Source of the DNA: an uncultured Clostridia bacterium
GTDB taxonomy: Bacteria > Bacillota > Clostridia > Oscillospirales > Ruminococcaceae
Reading direction: 5' to 3'
Assembly (NCBI GenBank): GCA_945947715.1
Contig: CAMEYZ010000099.1
Coordinates: 1-7,858, forward strand
Length of the DNA: 7,858 nucleotides
A model generated the notes under the pieces. It did no database searches, had not been told where the DNA came from, and saw only the letters and a program-made list of their open reading frames with translations. Within the stretch, counting starts at the first letter, position 1. Each line of letters starts with the position of its first letter. This document shows positions 1 through 5,059 of the stretch, one piece after another. The translations under genes and the position numbers were made by a program.

Positions 1-476
1 GTATCTATGATATCGACGTGATTCTTACAGAAGTCGGTATCATAGTAAACGGTAGCCTCCTTAACGGTCTCCGCCATTTTTTCGGACTCATAGGAAAGCT
101 TAGTTACGTAATCAGCGAGATGTTCGATATCGACTCTTTCAGAGGAGCCATTTTTAAATTCGACCATAACATAAGGCTCCGAGCTATATGTAACGCGGTT
201 CAGGGTAGCGGTAGCGGGAAGAACATCCGCAGGGAGGACCTCCTGACCGAGAAGAGCGTTTATGAGGGTACTTTTGCCACGTTTGAACTCGCCGACGATA
301 GCGACCTCAAAGCGTTCCTTAGCGTTTTTCTCCACGGTATCGCTGATAGACTTTGCTGTATTATCGAGGCCCAGGTCCTCGCTGTATATCTTCAGCTGAT
401 TCAGATTTTCGGACAGTTCATCCATCATTTCGCGGAATGAGGTATAGCTGCCGTAATTAATAGTATTCTGTTCCAT
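1..476 (-). CDS. Dynamin-family GTPase, N-terminal part (runs off left edge)
   Basis: On the minus strand an open frame starts at the ATG at 474-476 and continues past base 1, giving 158 complete residues (MEQNTINYGSYTSF...). After a roughly 55-residue helical, charged leader comes a GTPase core: beta strand FEVAIVGEF, then the P-loop G62-EFKR-GKST70 (GxxxxGKS/T), then LPADVLPATATLNRV, with T89 as the likely switch I (G2) threonine. The window stops exactly in the G3 motif (VDIIDT, expected to continue DTPG). This order and spacing is typical of bacterial dynamin-like proteins, large GTPases that bind and remodel membranes; the full protein should be several times longer. An AGGAGGG ribosome binding site lies 6 bases before the ATG, and a sigmaA-type promoter lies at 577-606, so it is transcribed divergently from the ylxM-ffh cluster. 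The family call is fairly secure; the membrane, substrate and cellular role cannot be told from this fragment. Confidence 0.85.
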   Translation of the reverse strand, partial: MEQNTINYGSYTSFREMMDELSENLNQLKIYSEDLGLDNTAKSISDTVEKNAKERFEVAIVGEFKRGKSTLINALLGQEVLPADVLPATATLNRVTYSSEPYVMVEFKNGSSERVDIEHLADYVTKLSYESEKMAETVKEATVYYDTDFCKNHVDIID

Positions 477-576
477 TATCCGCCCTCCTGCCGGCTTTAT
501 TAGCTTTATTGTAAGACCGCTGACCATTTTTATTTCATCAGCGGACAGACATTACCCGTCAATCAATATTATACTA

Positions 577-606
577 ATTATACCATAATTTTATCCCACA
601 AGTCAA
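577..606 (-). promoter_or_regulatory. SigmaA-type promoter of the dynamin-like gene
   Basis: Read on the minus strand, TTGACT (601-606) is followed after 18 bases by a perfect TATAAT (577-582). A second TATAAT lies just downstream at 568-573. Transcription would start near base 570 and give a 5' leader of about 95 bases before the ATG at 476. The surrounding DNA is AT-rich, as is usual for Firmicutes promoters. Confidence 0.75.
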
Positions 607-817
607 TAAGTGTCGATTGTATCTAATAACAAATAATTTGTTCATATTTTGGGCAAAAATTATAAAAATCGTCAATCAAAGCTATATAAAGTTCCTAAAG
701 GTTACAAAAAAATAACAATTAGTTTGCTTCTTTGGCTAAGATTTCTTATGATTCTCGGCGGTTAGTTCCGGCTGGTTAGTAATTGTTACTCTCTTCGGGG
801 CTATTATATGTTTTCAT
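607..817. other. AT-rich intergenic stretch with no gene found
   Basis: No coding sequence with a ribosome binding site or recognisable product is visible here. The stretch is AT-rich up to about base 740. It holds a 9-bp perfect inverted repeat (TAACAATTA at 713-721, TAATTGTTA at 780-788) and the 7-base direct repeat GGTTAGT at 760-766 and 774-780. A TATAAT on the minus strand (803-808) lacks a good -35 element. I assign no function. Confidence 0.4.
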
Positions 818-836
818 CGGAAGATTGCATCTTCCG
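818..836. repeat. Short perfect hairpin
   Basis: CGGAAGAT (818-825), loop TGC, ATCTTCCG (829-836): a perfect 8-bp stem. It stands just 5' (plus strand) of the long imperfect hairpin at 843-952 and may belong to the same structured element. It has no T-tract on either side, so it is not a terminator. Confidence 0.6.
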
Positions 837-842
837 ACGCGA

Positions 843-952
843 GCGAGAGGGACACCTCCGGGGGAAAGACAAGCGGCTTACTCGGACCCTCATCGAAAGA
901 TATAGTTTGAGTGTAGCGCCGCTTTTCTCTCCCCCTACGGTTTCCCTCTCGC
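843..952. other. Long imperfect hairpin, possible structured RNA
   Basis: The outer arms 843-852 and 943-952 pair perfectly over 10 bp (GCGAGAGGGA with TCCCTCTCGC). After a 7x7 internal loop (853-859 and 936-942), arms 860-877 and 918-935 pair at 16 of 18 positions. Further in, ACTC (880-883) can pair with GAGT (909-912), and ATC-GAAA-GAT (892-901) forms a small stem capped by a GNRA-type tetraloop. This nested pairing is far more than expected by chance and resembles a folded transcript, but I see no convincing promoter for either strand. The region is GC-rich between AT-rich flanks. It could instead be a degenerate mobile or palindromic element. The pairing is seen directly; an RNA function is inference. 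Confidence 0.5.
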
Positions 953-990
953 GCTCACCCTTCCCTCGCCCTCTCTCTTTTGCCCTGCTC
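921..990 (+). other. Polypyrimidine tract
   Basis: The plus strand is almost entirely C and T across this stretch (for example CCCTCGCCCTCTCTCTTTT at 963-981), and the minus strand is correspondingly purine-rich. Its 5' part forms the 3' arm of the long hairpin at 843-952. Open frames crossing it on both strands give only low-complexity Arg/Ser/Pro-rich peptides without ribosome binding sites, so I treat it as non-coding. Confidence 0.5.
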
Positions 991-1031
991 TGTTGACATC
1001 GGCTATGTGGTGTTCCGCGGGGATACGATTG

Positions 1032-1061
1032 GGCGGCGGCAGCCGTCGGCCGCCTTTTGTT
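1032..1061 (+). terminator. Possible intrinsic terminator, plus strand
   Basis: GGCGGC (1032-1037) pairs with GCCGCC (1049-1054), with partial pairing inside, and TTTTGTT follows at once. The shape fits a weak Rho-independent terminator for a plus-strand transcript through 818-1031, but no such transcript is otherwise supported. It may be only a GC-rich palindrome. Confidence 0.3.
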
Positions 1062-1136
1062 CGTATTTCTGTTTCCACGGTTAATGCTATTTGGGGATTT
1101 CGTTTGCTGTTTGTCCACTGCGTTCATGGGTTTTGT

Positions 1137-1254
1137 TTCATTCGTTTCGGGACTTGCTTACTTTCGCGGGCAGAAGTAACCTAAGCTGAAATACTCAGAA
1201 CGCGGCAATGGCCGCGGGTCATCCCGCCGCGGCAATGGCTGCGGGTCATCCCGC
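1137..1254 (+). repeat. Dispersed repeat, copy A (plus orientation)
   Basis: This stretch resembles the minus strand of 4793-4879 (copy B). Shared blocks in order are TTCATTCG (1137-1144), a CGCGG-containing block near 1165, CCTAAGCTGA (1180-1189) and a GCGGCA..GGCCGCGGG block (1202-1218). The last block is present twice here as a 27-base tandem repeat. Divergence and small gaps suggest an old dispersed intergenic repeat family, not a recent duplication. It encodes no protein. Confidence 0.6.
1201..1254. repeat. Two tandem 27-base repeats with overlapping hairpins
   Basis: Bases 1201-1227 and 1228-1254 are identical except for one C/T difference. In the first unit, GCGGC-AATG-GCCGC and GCGGG-TCAT-CCCGC are two 5-bp hairpins that overlap. 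A related unit lies on the minus strand at 4793-4820 within the end of the ankyrin gene. With two units and no spacers, this is not a CRISPR array. Confidence 0.85.
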
Positions 1255-1270
1255 CCCGACCACTATTCAC

Positions 1271-1318
1271 TAATTTTTTTAAAAAACTCTTGACAAATAC
1301 AAAAAGGTGTGATATACT
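1271..1318 (+). promoter_or_regulatory. Strong promoter of the ylxM-ffh cluster
   Basis: TTGACA (1290-1295) and TATACT (1313-1318) are separated by the ideal 17 bases. A T7A6 tract (1274-1286) directly upstream could act as an UP-like element. Transcription should start near 1325, inside the left arm of the inverted repeat at 1319-1356. It probably drives ylxM, ffh and the genes behind them. Confidence 0.85.
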
Positions 1319-1356
1319 TGTAAAGTAAAAGACTTTATAAAGGATTTTACTTTACA
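1319..1356 (+). promoter_or_regulatory. Perfect 12-bp inverted repeat at the ylxM transcription start
   Basis: TGTAAAGTAAAA (1319-1330) and TTTTACTTTACA (1345-1356) are perfect reverse complements separated by 14 bases. Those 14 bases contain a further palindrome, CTTTATAAAG (1333-1342). It begins one base after the -10 box and spans the predicted start site. It could be an operator for a dimeric repressor or a 5' mRNA stem-loop that affects stability. No T-tract follows, so it is not a terminator. The repeat is seen directly; the regulatory role is inferred. Confidence 0.7.
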
Positions 1357-1376
1357 GGCGAAGGGGAGTAGTCACT

Positions 1377-1748
1377 GTGGCAGAAACTCAAAAGGATCTT
1401 CGGTTTTCAAAGCTTCTCGATTATTATGGTGAGCTCCTTACCGAGAAACAACGGGATTTTATGGACCTTTACTATAATGAGGACTTCTCTCTCGCTGAAA
1501 TTTCGGAACATGAAAATATTACCCGCCAGGGTGTCCGTGACGGTATCAAGCATGCTGAACAGCGGCTCCTCGAATTTGAGGAAAAGCTCGGACTTGTGGA
1601 AAAGGCGGAAATTTATTATGTGCTGAATTCTAAGGTGACGTCTCTTGCTGAGGATATCCGCTTGAAAACGGGGAATCCTCGCTCTGTGACAGCGGAAAAT
1701 GCTTCCGAAATTGAAAGACTTATGAAAAAATACAGAGATCTGTTCTGA
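1377..1748 (+). CDS. ylxM: YlxM/UPF0122 family, putative SRP-associated helix-turn-helix protein
   Basis: A 123-residue acidic protein starting at GTG, with AGGGGAG 8 bases upstream. The sequence YGELLTEKQRDFMDLYYNEDFSLAEISEHENITRQGVRDGIK (broken here: residues about 16-57) is the family signature. It forms a sigma70 region 4-like helix-turn-helix with SLAEISEHENITRQGVRD as the DNA/RNA-binding-like unit, followed by a helical, charged C-terminal half. YlxM is encoded next to ffh across Firmicutes and, in streptococci, has been reported to associate with SRP components and influence Ffh activity. Here it is the first gene of the cluster, 22 bases before ffh. Length and sequence match the family well. 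The exact molecular role in this organism is not known from sequence. Confidence 0.93.
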   Translation: MAETQKDLRFSKLLDYYGELLTEKQRDFMDLYYNEDFSLAEISEHENITRQGVRDGIKHAEQRLLEFEEKLGLVEKAEIYYVLNSKVTSLAEDIRLKTGNPRSVTAENASEIERLMKKYRDLF

Positions 1749-1770
1749 TACAGAAAGGAGTGCAAGGCTC

Positions 1771-3114
1771 ATGGCTTTTGAGGGATTATCCGAAAAACTG
1801 AATAACGTTTTCAGACGCCTTAAGGGCAGAGGTACTCTTAACGAGGCCGATGTTAAGGAGGCAATGCGTGAGGTAAAGCTCGCTCTTCTTGAGGCGGATG
1901 TTAACTTCAAGGTCGTCAAGGACTTCGTTGCCAAGGTCAGCGAACGTGCTGTGGGCACAGATGTTCTTTCCAGCCTTACTCCCGGTCAGCAGGTCATCAA
2001 GATAGTTAATGAAGAGCTTATCGCGCTCATGGGCGGCAATAACGAGAAGATTAATTTTCCGTCAAAGCCTCCCTGTGTTATAATGATGTGTGGTCTCCAG
2101 GGCTCTGGTAAAACTACACACGCAGCTAAGCTTGCTAAGCATTTCAAGGAGCTGGGCAAGCGTCCGCTGCTTGCTGCCTGCGACGTTTACCGTCCTGCGG
2201 CTATCGAACAGCTAAAGGTCGTCGGCGCAAAGGCTGATGTGAGAGTCTTTGAAATGGGGCAGATAAACCCCGTCACTATCGCAAAGGAAGCTGTCCGCCA
2301 TGCTAAGGATTACGGCAATGATGTTGTTATCCTCGATACGGCAGGTCGTCTCCACATCGACGAGGAGCTCATGGACGAGCTCAAAAACATCAAGGCGGAA
2401 ACCTCACCCAACGAAATAATGCTGGTTGTGGACGCTATGACCGGTCAGGATTCAGTCAACGTAGCTAAGGCCTTTGATGATGCTCTGGGCATCGACAGTG
2501 TGCTTATGTCGAAGCTGGACTCCGATACAAGAGGCGGTGCAGCGCTGTCTGTGCTGGCCGTTACAGGAAAGCCTATCAAGTTCGTGGGAACGGGCGAAAA
2601 GCTGGAGGATCTGGAGCCCTTCTATCCCGATAGAATGGCTTCGCGAATACTGGGCATGGGCGATATGCTCACCCTTATCGAAAGAGCAGAGGCCTCTATC
2701 GACCAGCAGGACGCAAAGAAGCTTGCCAACAAGCTTAAGGAAAATGAATTCGACCTCAATGACCTGGTAGAGCAGATGAAGCAGATACGCAAAATGGGGC
2801 CTATCAAGCAGATAATCGGCATGCTCCCGGGCGTGGGCGACAAGATAAATGACATGGACATCGACGACAGACAGCTTAACCGTCTGGAAGCGATGATAAC
2901 CTCCATGACTCCCGCGGAACGGGCAAAGCCTTCTATCATAAATCCCAGCCGCAAGAAGCGCATCGCCGCAGGAAGCGGAAACTCCGTTGCAGACGTAAAT
3001 CGCCTGCTCAGGCAGTTCGAGGAGATGCAGAAGATGATGAAGCAGCTTGGCATCGCAGGAAAAAATCAGAAGGGCAAGAAAAACAAGCTCAGAATGCCCC
3101 GCTTCAAAATGTGA
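1771..3114 (+). CDS. ffh: Signal recognition particle GTPase Ffh (SRP54)
   Basis: A 447-residue protein of normal Ffh length; AAGGAG lies 10 bases before the ATG. It binds SRP RNA and signal peptides of nascent membrane proteins, and delivers ribosomes to the FtsY receptor at the membrane by GTP-dependent docking. Domains in order: helical N domain (1-90), G domain with P-loop GLQGSGKTT (108-116), CDVYRPAA (137-144), DTAGR (189-193), SKLD (247-250, usually TKLD) and DTRGGAAL (252-259), then a methionine-rich M domain (about 300-447). The M domain contains the RNA-binding segment SRKKRIAAGSG (393-403) and a basic, lysine-rich tail. All key motifs are intact. The gene follows ylxM in the usual Firmicutes order, and the next gene starts 15 bases after its stop, so co-transcription is likely. 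Confidence 0.98.
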   Translation: MAFEGLSEKLNNVFRRLKGRGTLNEADVKEAMREVKLALLEADVNFKVVKDFVAKVSERAVGTDVLSSLTPGQQVIKIVNEELIALMGGNNEKINFPSKPPCVIMMCGLQGSGKTTHAAKLAKHFKELGKRPLLAACDVYRPAAIEQLKVVGAKADVRVFEMGQINPVTIAKEAVRHAKDYGNDVVILDTAGRLHIDEELMDELKNIKAETSPNEIMLVVDAMTGQDSVNVAKAFDDALGIDSVLMSKLDSDTRGGAALSVLAVTGKPIKFVGTGEKLEDLEPFYPDRMASRILGMGDMLTLIERAEASIDQQDAKKLANKLKENEFDLNDLVEQMKQIRKMGPIKQIIGMLPGVGDKINDMDIDDRQLNRLEAMITSMTPAERAKPSIINPSRKKRIAAGSGNSVADVNRLLRQFEEMQKMMKQLGIAGKNQKGKKNKLRMPRFKM

Positions 3115-3129
3115 ACATAGGGGCACAGC

Positions 3130-3336
3130 ATGGATACTTTTTATTTTGTTATTCTATTGCTCGGCGGACTGTTCAGCATCGCAGGAGCTGTTTTCGACTG
3201 GGATTTTTTCTTCAACAACAGCAAGGCAAGAGTATTTGTAAGGCTGCTGGGCAGAACGGGCGCACGAATATTTTACGGTATCCTCGGCATAGCTATCATC
3301 ATTATCGGCATAAAAGTAGTGTCCGCCCCGTATTAA
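3130..3336 (+). CDS. Small two-helix membrane protein, Imm17-like
   Basis: A 68-residue protein starting at an ATG with AGGGG 6 bases upstream, 15 bases after the ffh stop. Two hydrophobic helices (about residues 4-22 and 48-64) flank a conserved-looking middle: DWDFFF (23-28), then the basic stretch SKARVFVRLLGRTGAR (31-46), then FYGILGIAIIIIG. This pattern recalls small membrane proteins annotated as immunity 17 (Imm17) family, named from polymorphic toxin loci; that match is from memory and is moderate. The basic loop suggests that both termini face outward. No toxin gene is nearby, so a housekeeping or membrane role is just as possible. It is not part of the usual ffh-rpsP order. It is very likely a real gene; its function is uncertain. 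Confidence 0.75.
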   Translation: MDTFYFVILLLGGLFSIAGAVFDWDFFFNNSKARVFVRLLGRTGARIFYGILGIAIIIIGIKVVSAPY

Positions 3337-3341
3337 AAGCT

Positions 3342-3371
3342 TTCAATGTGTGCAAGCACTTGATATATAAT
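3342..3371 (+). promoter_or_regulatory. Possible weak promoter before rpsP
   Basis: A perfect TATAAT (3366-3371) sits 24 bases before the rpsP start codon, with a poor -35 match TTCAAT (3342-3347) at 18-base spacing. The start site would be near 3378, leaving a leader of under 20 bases, which is short but workable with the ribosome binding site there. It could add transcription of the ribosomal genes to read-through from ylxM-ffh. Confidence 0.35.
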
Positions 3372-3395
3372 ATATGAAATTAAGAGGTGAAAGAA

Positions 3396-3635
3396 ATGGC
3401 AGTAAAAATCAGACTCAGAAGAATGGGTGCTAAGAAGGCTCCTTTCTATCGTATAGTCGTAGCAGATTCCAGATATCCCAGAGACGGAAGATTCATCGAG
3501 GAGATCGGTTATTACGATCCCACTAAGGAGCCCTCCGTTATCAAGGTTGATACCGAAAAGGCTAAGAAGTGGATAGCTAACGGCGCACAGCCCACAGATA
3601 CCGTCAAGAAGCTTCTCGCTATCGCAGACAAGTAA
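3396..3635 (+). CDS. rpsP: 30S ribosomal protein S16
   Basis: The 79-residue protein MAVKIRLRRMGAKKAPFYRI... is unmistakable S16, an early-assembling protein of the small ribosomal subunit that binds 16S rRNA and stabilises the 5' and central domains. Features are the N-terminal VKIRLRRMG strand, KKAPFYRIVVADSRYPRDGR, and FIEEIGYYDP. An in-frame GTG three codons upstream (3387) is rejected. The family begins MAVKIRLRR, and the ribosome binding site AGAGGTGA (3383-3390) overlaps that GTG and lies 5 bases before the ATG. It opens the classic rpsP-khpA-rimM-trmD set, and its length is normal. Confidence 0.97.
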   Translation: MAVKIRLRRMGAKKAPFYRIVVADSRYPRDGRFIEEIGYYDPTKEPSVIKVDTEKAKKWIANGAQPTDTVKKLLAIADK

Positions 3636-3657
3636 TCGGCGGAATACCGGTGCGAAA

Positions 3658-3692
3658 AGGATTTGATCGGCATATGCTGCCGATTAAATCTT
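3658..3692 (+). other. Hairpin between rpsP and khpA
   Basis: Arm 3661-3672 (ATTTGATCGGCA) pairs with 3678-3689 (TGCCGATTAAAT) around the loop TATGC, with one G-T wobble. Pairs 3658-3660 with 3690-3692 extend it to about 15 bp. No T-run follows, so it is not an intrinsic terminator. It might be an mRNA processing or stability element that sets S16 output apart from KhpA. The bases ATCGGC just after the rpsP stop could compete for the same arm. Confidence 0.6.
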
Positions 3693-3739
3693 GTTCATCG
3701 GTGATATTTCCAGCAAATTTGAAAAGGAATGTACAGAAT

Positions 3740-3973
3740 ATGGAAGACCTTCTGAAGTTTATCGCGTCTGGTCTGGTAGAGGACAAGGACGCAGTTTCCA
3801 TCGACAGAGACGAGCCTGACAGCGAGGGTGTAACAGTATATCATCTCCACGTCGCTCCCGACGACATGGGCCGTGTTATCGGCAAGCAGGGACGTATTGC
3901 CAAGGCTATCAGAACAGTTATGCGTGCTGCGGCAGGACGAGTAAACGAGAAAATTATGGTCGAAATCGACTGA
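3740..3973 (+). CDS. khpA: KH-domain RNA-binding protein KhpA (YlqC)
   Basis: A 77-residue protein starting MEDLLKFIASGLVEDKDAV; AAGGA lies 11 bases upstream. It is a single KH domain with the GxxG loop in RVIGKQGRIAKAIRTVMRAAAG (about residues 47-68), the RNA-contacting signature. KhpA forms a complex with KhpB/EloR and binds many RNAs; in streptococci the pair affects cell elongation and division. The reading frame is open back to an ATG at 3650, but that extension matches nothing in the family and crosses the intergenic hairpin, so the start at 3740 is preferred. Its place directly after rpsP is the norm in Firmicutes. The gene that usually follows, rimM, is displaced here by the ankyrin gene. 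Confidence 0.95.
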   Translation: MEDLLKFIASGLVEDKDAVSIDRDEPDSEGVTVYHLHVAPDDMGRVIGKQGRIAKAIRTVMRAAAGRVNEKIMVEID

Positions 3974-4004
3974 TAACATACATCAGATATACGGAGGCGA
4001 GCTG

Positions 4005-4826
4005 ATGCAGCTGACCCTTCTCACACACTTAGACGCTGTTCGGGTGATGTTCTACATCGGCATTGCATATATTGCTGTGCCGATTATTTTTTACCTGTTA
4101 AAAGCGTTCAAAAAATTAAAGCCGAAAAAGGCAGCGCTGCGGCTGGCGGGGGTTATCCTCGGGGTTGGCGTGATACTGGAGCTGCCGTCGATATACTATC
4201 TCTATTTAGACGGAGAGTATAATATTTCAGAATATAACAATTCGGATATTTTATATGTTGCAGCGGACTCCGGGGACACAGGTGCGATAAAGCGCATGAT
4301 AAAAAAAGGCGGCGACCCGTCAGAGGTCACGAGATTTGGCAACACAGCCTTTTACTGTGCCGCCGATAATGGCGACATCACCGCAGTTCAGCTAATGCTG
4401 GAGCACGGCGCAGACATAAACAAAACGGGAGGAAAATACACCCCCTTAGCTGCCGCATGCAAAAACGGCGACAGTGTAATGGTATACGAGCTATTAAAAG
4501 CGGGAGCCGACCCTGATTACATGCCGGAGAAATATCCGTCAGCGCTTAGCTGTGCGGCGGCGTATGATGAGGGGTACAATTTCGAGTTAATAAACATGTT
4601 ATGTGGAGCGGGAGCGAATCGGTCCGCTGTAACGGTTGATGAAACGGGGAAGCGGTGGCTGCCGTTCAAGTATTATTTTCACAAAGCGTGGCAGACGAAG
4701 TTAACAGAAGAAGAGCAGAGAGACTATGACAAAATAGCGGGATTATTAGAGCAAGCATATCGTGACTGGGTAATGGAGAACGCAGAATTCCTGCGGGGTA
4801 GCCCCGCGGCCGATGCCGCGAAGTAA
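4005..4826 (+). CDS. Membrane-anchored ankyrin-repeat protein
   Basis: 273 residues; GGAGG lies 7 bases before the ATG. Two transmembrane helices (about 13-34 and 45-67) are joined by the strongly basic loop KAFKKLKPKKAALR. About four ankyrin repeats follow (79-111, 112-144, 145-177, 178-209), with hallmarks such as NTAFYCAADNGDITAVQLML, EHGADIN, TPLAAACKNGD and KAGADPD. A charged helical C-terminus (230-262) ends in GSPAADAAK, encoded by hairpin repeat DNA. By the positive-inside rule the ankyrin domain would lie outside the cytoplasm. Ankyrin repeats bind proteins; the partner is unknown. The gene sits between khpA and rimM, which are usually adjacent, and its codon use (many TTA, ATA, GCG, GGA) differs from rimM and trmD, which suggests later acquisition. 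Ankyrin proteins also serve as immunity proteins in some toxin loci, but no toxin is seen. Confidence 0.88.
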   Translation: MQLTLLTHLDAVRVMFYIGIAYIAVPIIFYLLKAFKKLKPKKAALRLAGVILGVGVILELPSIYYLYLDGEYNISEYNNSDILYVAADSGDTGAIKRMIKKGGDPSEVTRFGNTAFYCAADNGDITAVQLMLEHGADINKTGGKYTPLAAACKNGDSVMVYELLKAGADPDYMPEKYPSALSCAAAYDEGYNFELINMLCGAGANRSAVTVDETGKRWLPFKYYFHKAWQTKLTEEEQRDYDKIAGLLEQAYRDWVMENAEFLRGSPAADAAK

Positions 4827-4879
4827 GTTTATCAGCTTAGGTAACATAAAGCCGCGGAAGTGCGTAACAAGCGAATGAA
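4793..4879 (-). repeat. Dispersed repeat, copy B (minus orientation)
   Basis: Read on the minus strand this matches copy A at 1137-1254: TTCATTCG (4872-4879), a CCGCGG block near 4853, CCTAAGCTGA (4832-4841) and the CGCGGCA..GGCCGCGGGG hairpin block (4793-4820). The hairpins are GCGGGG-TAG-CCCCGC (4793-4807) and CGCGGC-CGAT-GCCGCG (4805-4820). The block lies inside the last codons of the ankyrin gene, so the repeat supplies its stop codon and tail. Confidence 0.6.
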
Positions 4880-5048
4880 GGTTAGAGGAAAACAGTACCC
4901 GCCGCTAAGCAGTCCCCCAGCAACAAAAAGTTCGCCAGCCTTTCAAGGCTGCAGGTTTCCAAAGGGCGGCGCCCTTTGGTCGCTGTCCGCAGACAGCGAA
5001 ACACCCCCACCGGTCGGGTCCGCCTGACAGCTATTCACTATTCACTAA
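4880..5048 (+). repeat. Hairpin-rich intergenic repeat before rimM
   Basis: Three clear hairpins follow each other: CAGCCT-TTCA-AGGCTG (4936-4951), a perfect 9-bp stem CCAAAGGGC/GCCCTTTGG with loop GGC (4959-4979), and an 8-bp stem TCGCTGTC/GACAGCGA with loop CGCA (4980-4999). Bases 4915-4949 are identical to 7824-7858 at the window's end, so this is a dispersed element. It ends with CTATTCA twice (5031-5044) plus CTAA, the same CTATTCACTAA found at 1263-1273. No T-tract follows the hairpins, so it is not an obvious terminator. No promoter for rimM is visible, which suggests read-through. Confidence 0.7.
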
Positions 5049-5059
5049 GGAGAAATATG

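Noticed and set aside
18..440. A plus-strand open frame at the left edge
   Set aside because: The minus strand encodes a clear dynamin-type GTPase with P-loop across the same bases.
804..1127. Open frames on both strands through the GC-rich intergenic region
   Set aside because: They give low-complexity Arg/Ser/Pro-rich products, have no ribosome binding site, and overlap hairpins and a polypyrimidine tract.
1201..1254. A possible CRISPR array
   Set aside because: There are only two adjacent 27-base units with no spacers between them.
477..1376. SRP RNA, tRNA or riboswitch in the long intergenic region
   Set aside because: I searched by eye for the SRP RNA tetraloop motif, tRNA-like cloverleafs and known aptamer cores and found none.
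2509..2520. Ser in place of Thr in the Ffh TKLD motif (SKLD)
   Set aside because: A conservative change; the nucleotide-binding Lys and Asp are kept, so it probably has no effect.
2452..3126. A minus-strand open frame opposite the 3' half of ffh
   Set aside because: It is a shadow of ffh with no family resemblance.
3650..3739. An N-terminal extension of KhpA to 3650
   Set aside because: The extra 30 residues match nothing in the family, and the KH protein normally begins MEDLL.
1137..4879. A composite transposon flanked by inverted repeats A and B
   Set aside because: The enclosed genes are core translation genes in conserved order, no transposase is present, and the copies are diverged.
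4976..5059. An N-terminal extension of RimM upstream of 5060
   Set aside because: It crosses hairpin repeat DNA, and the family begins near MEKYLEIGK with a good ribosome binding site there.
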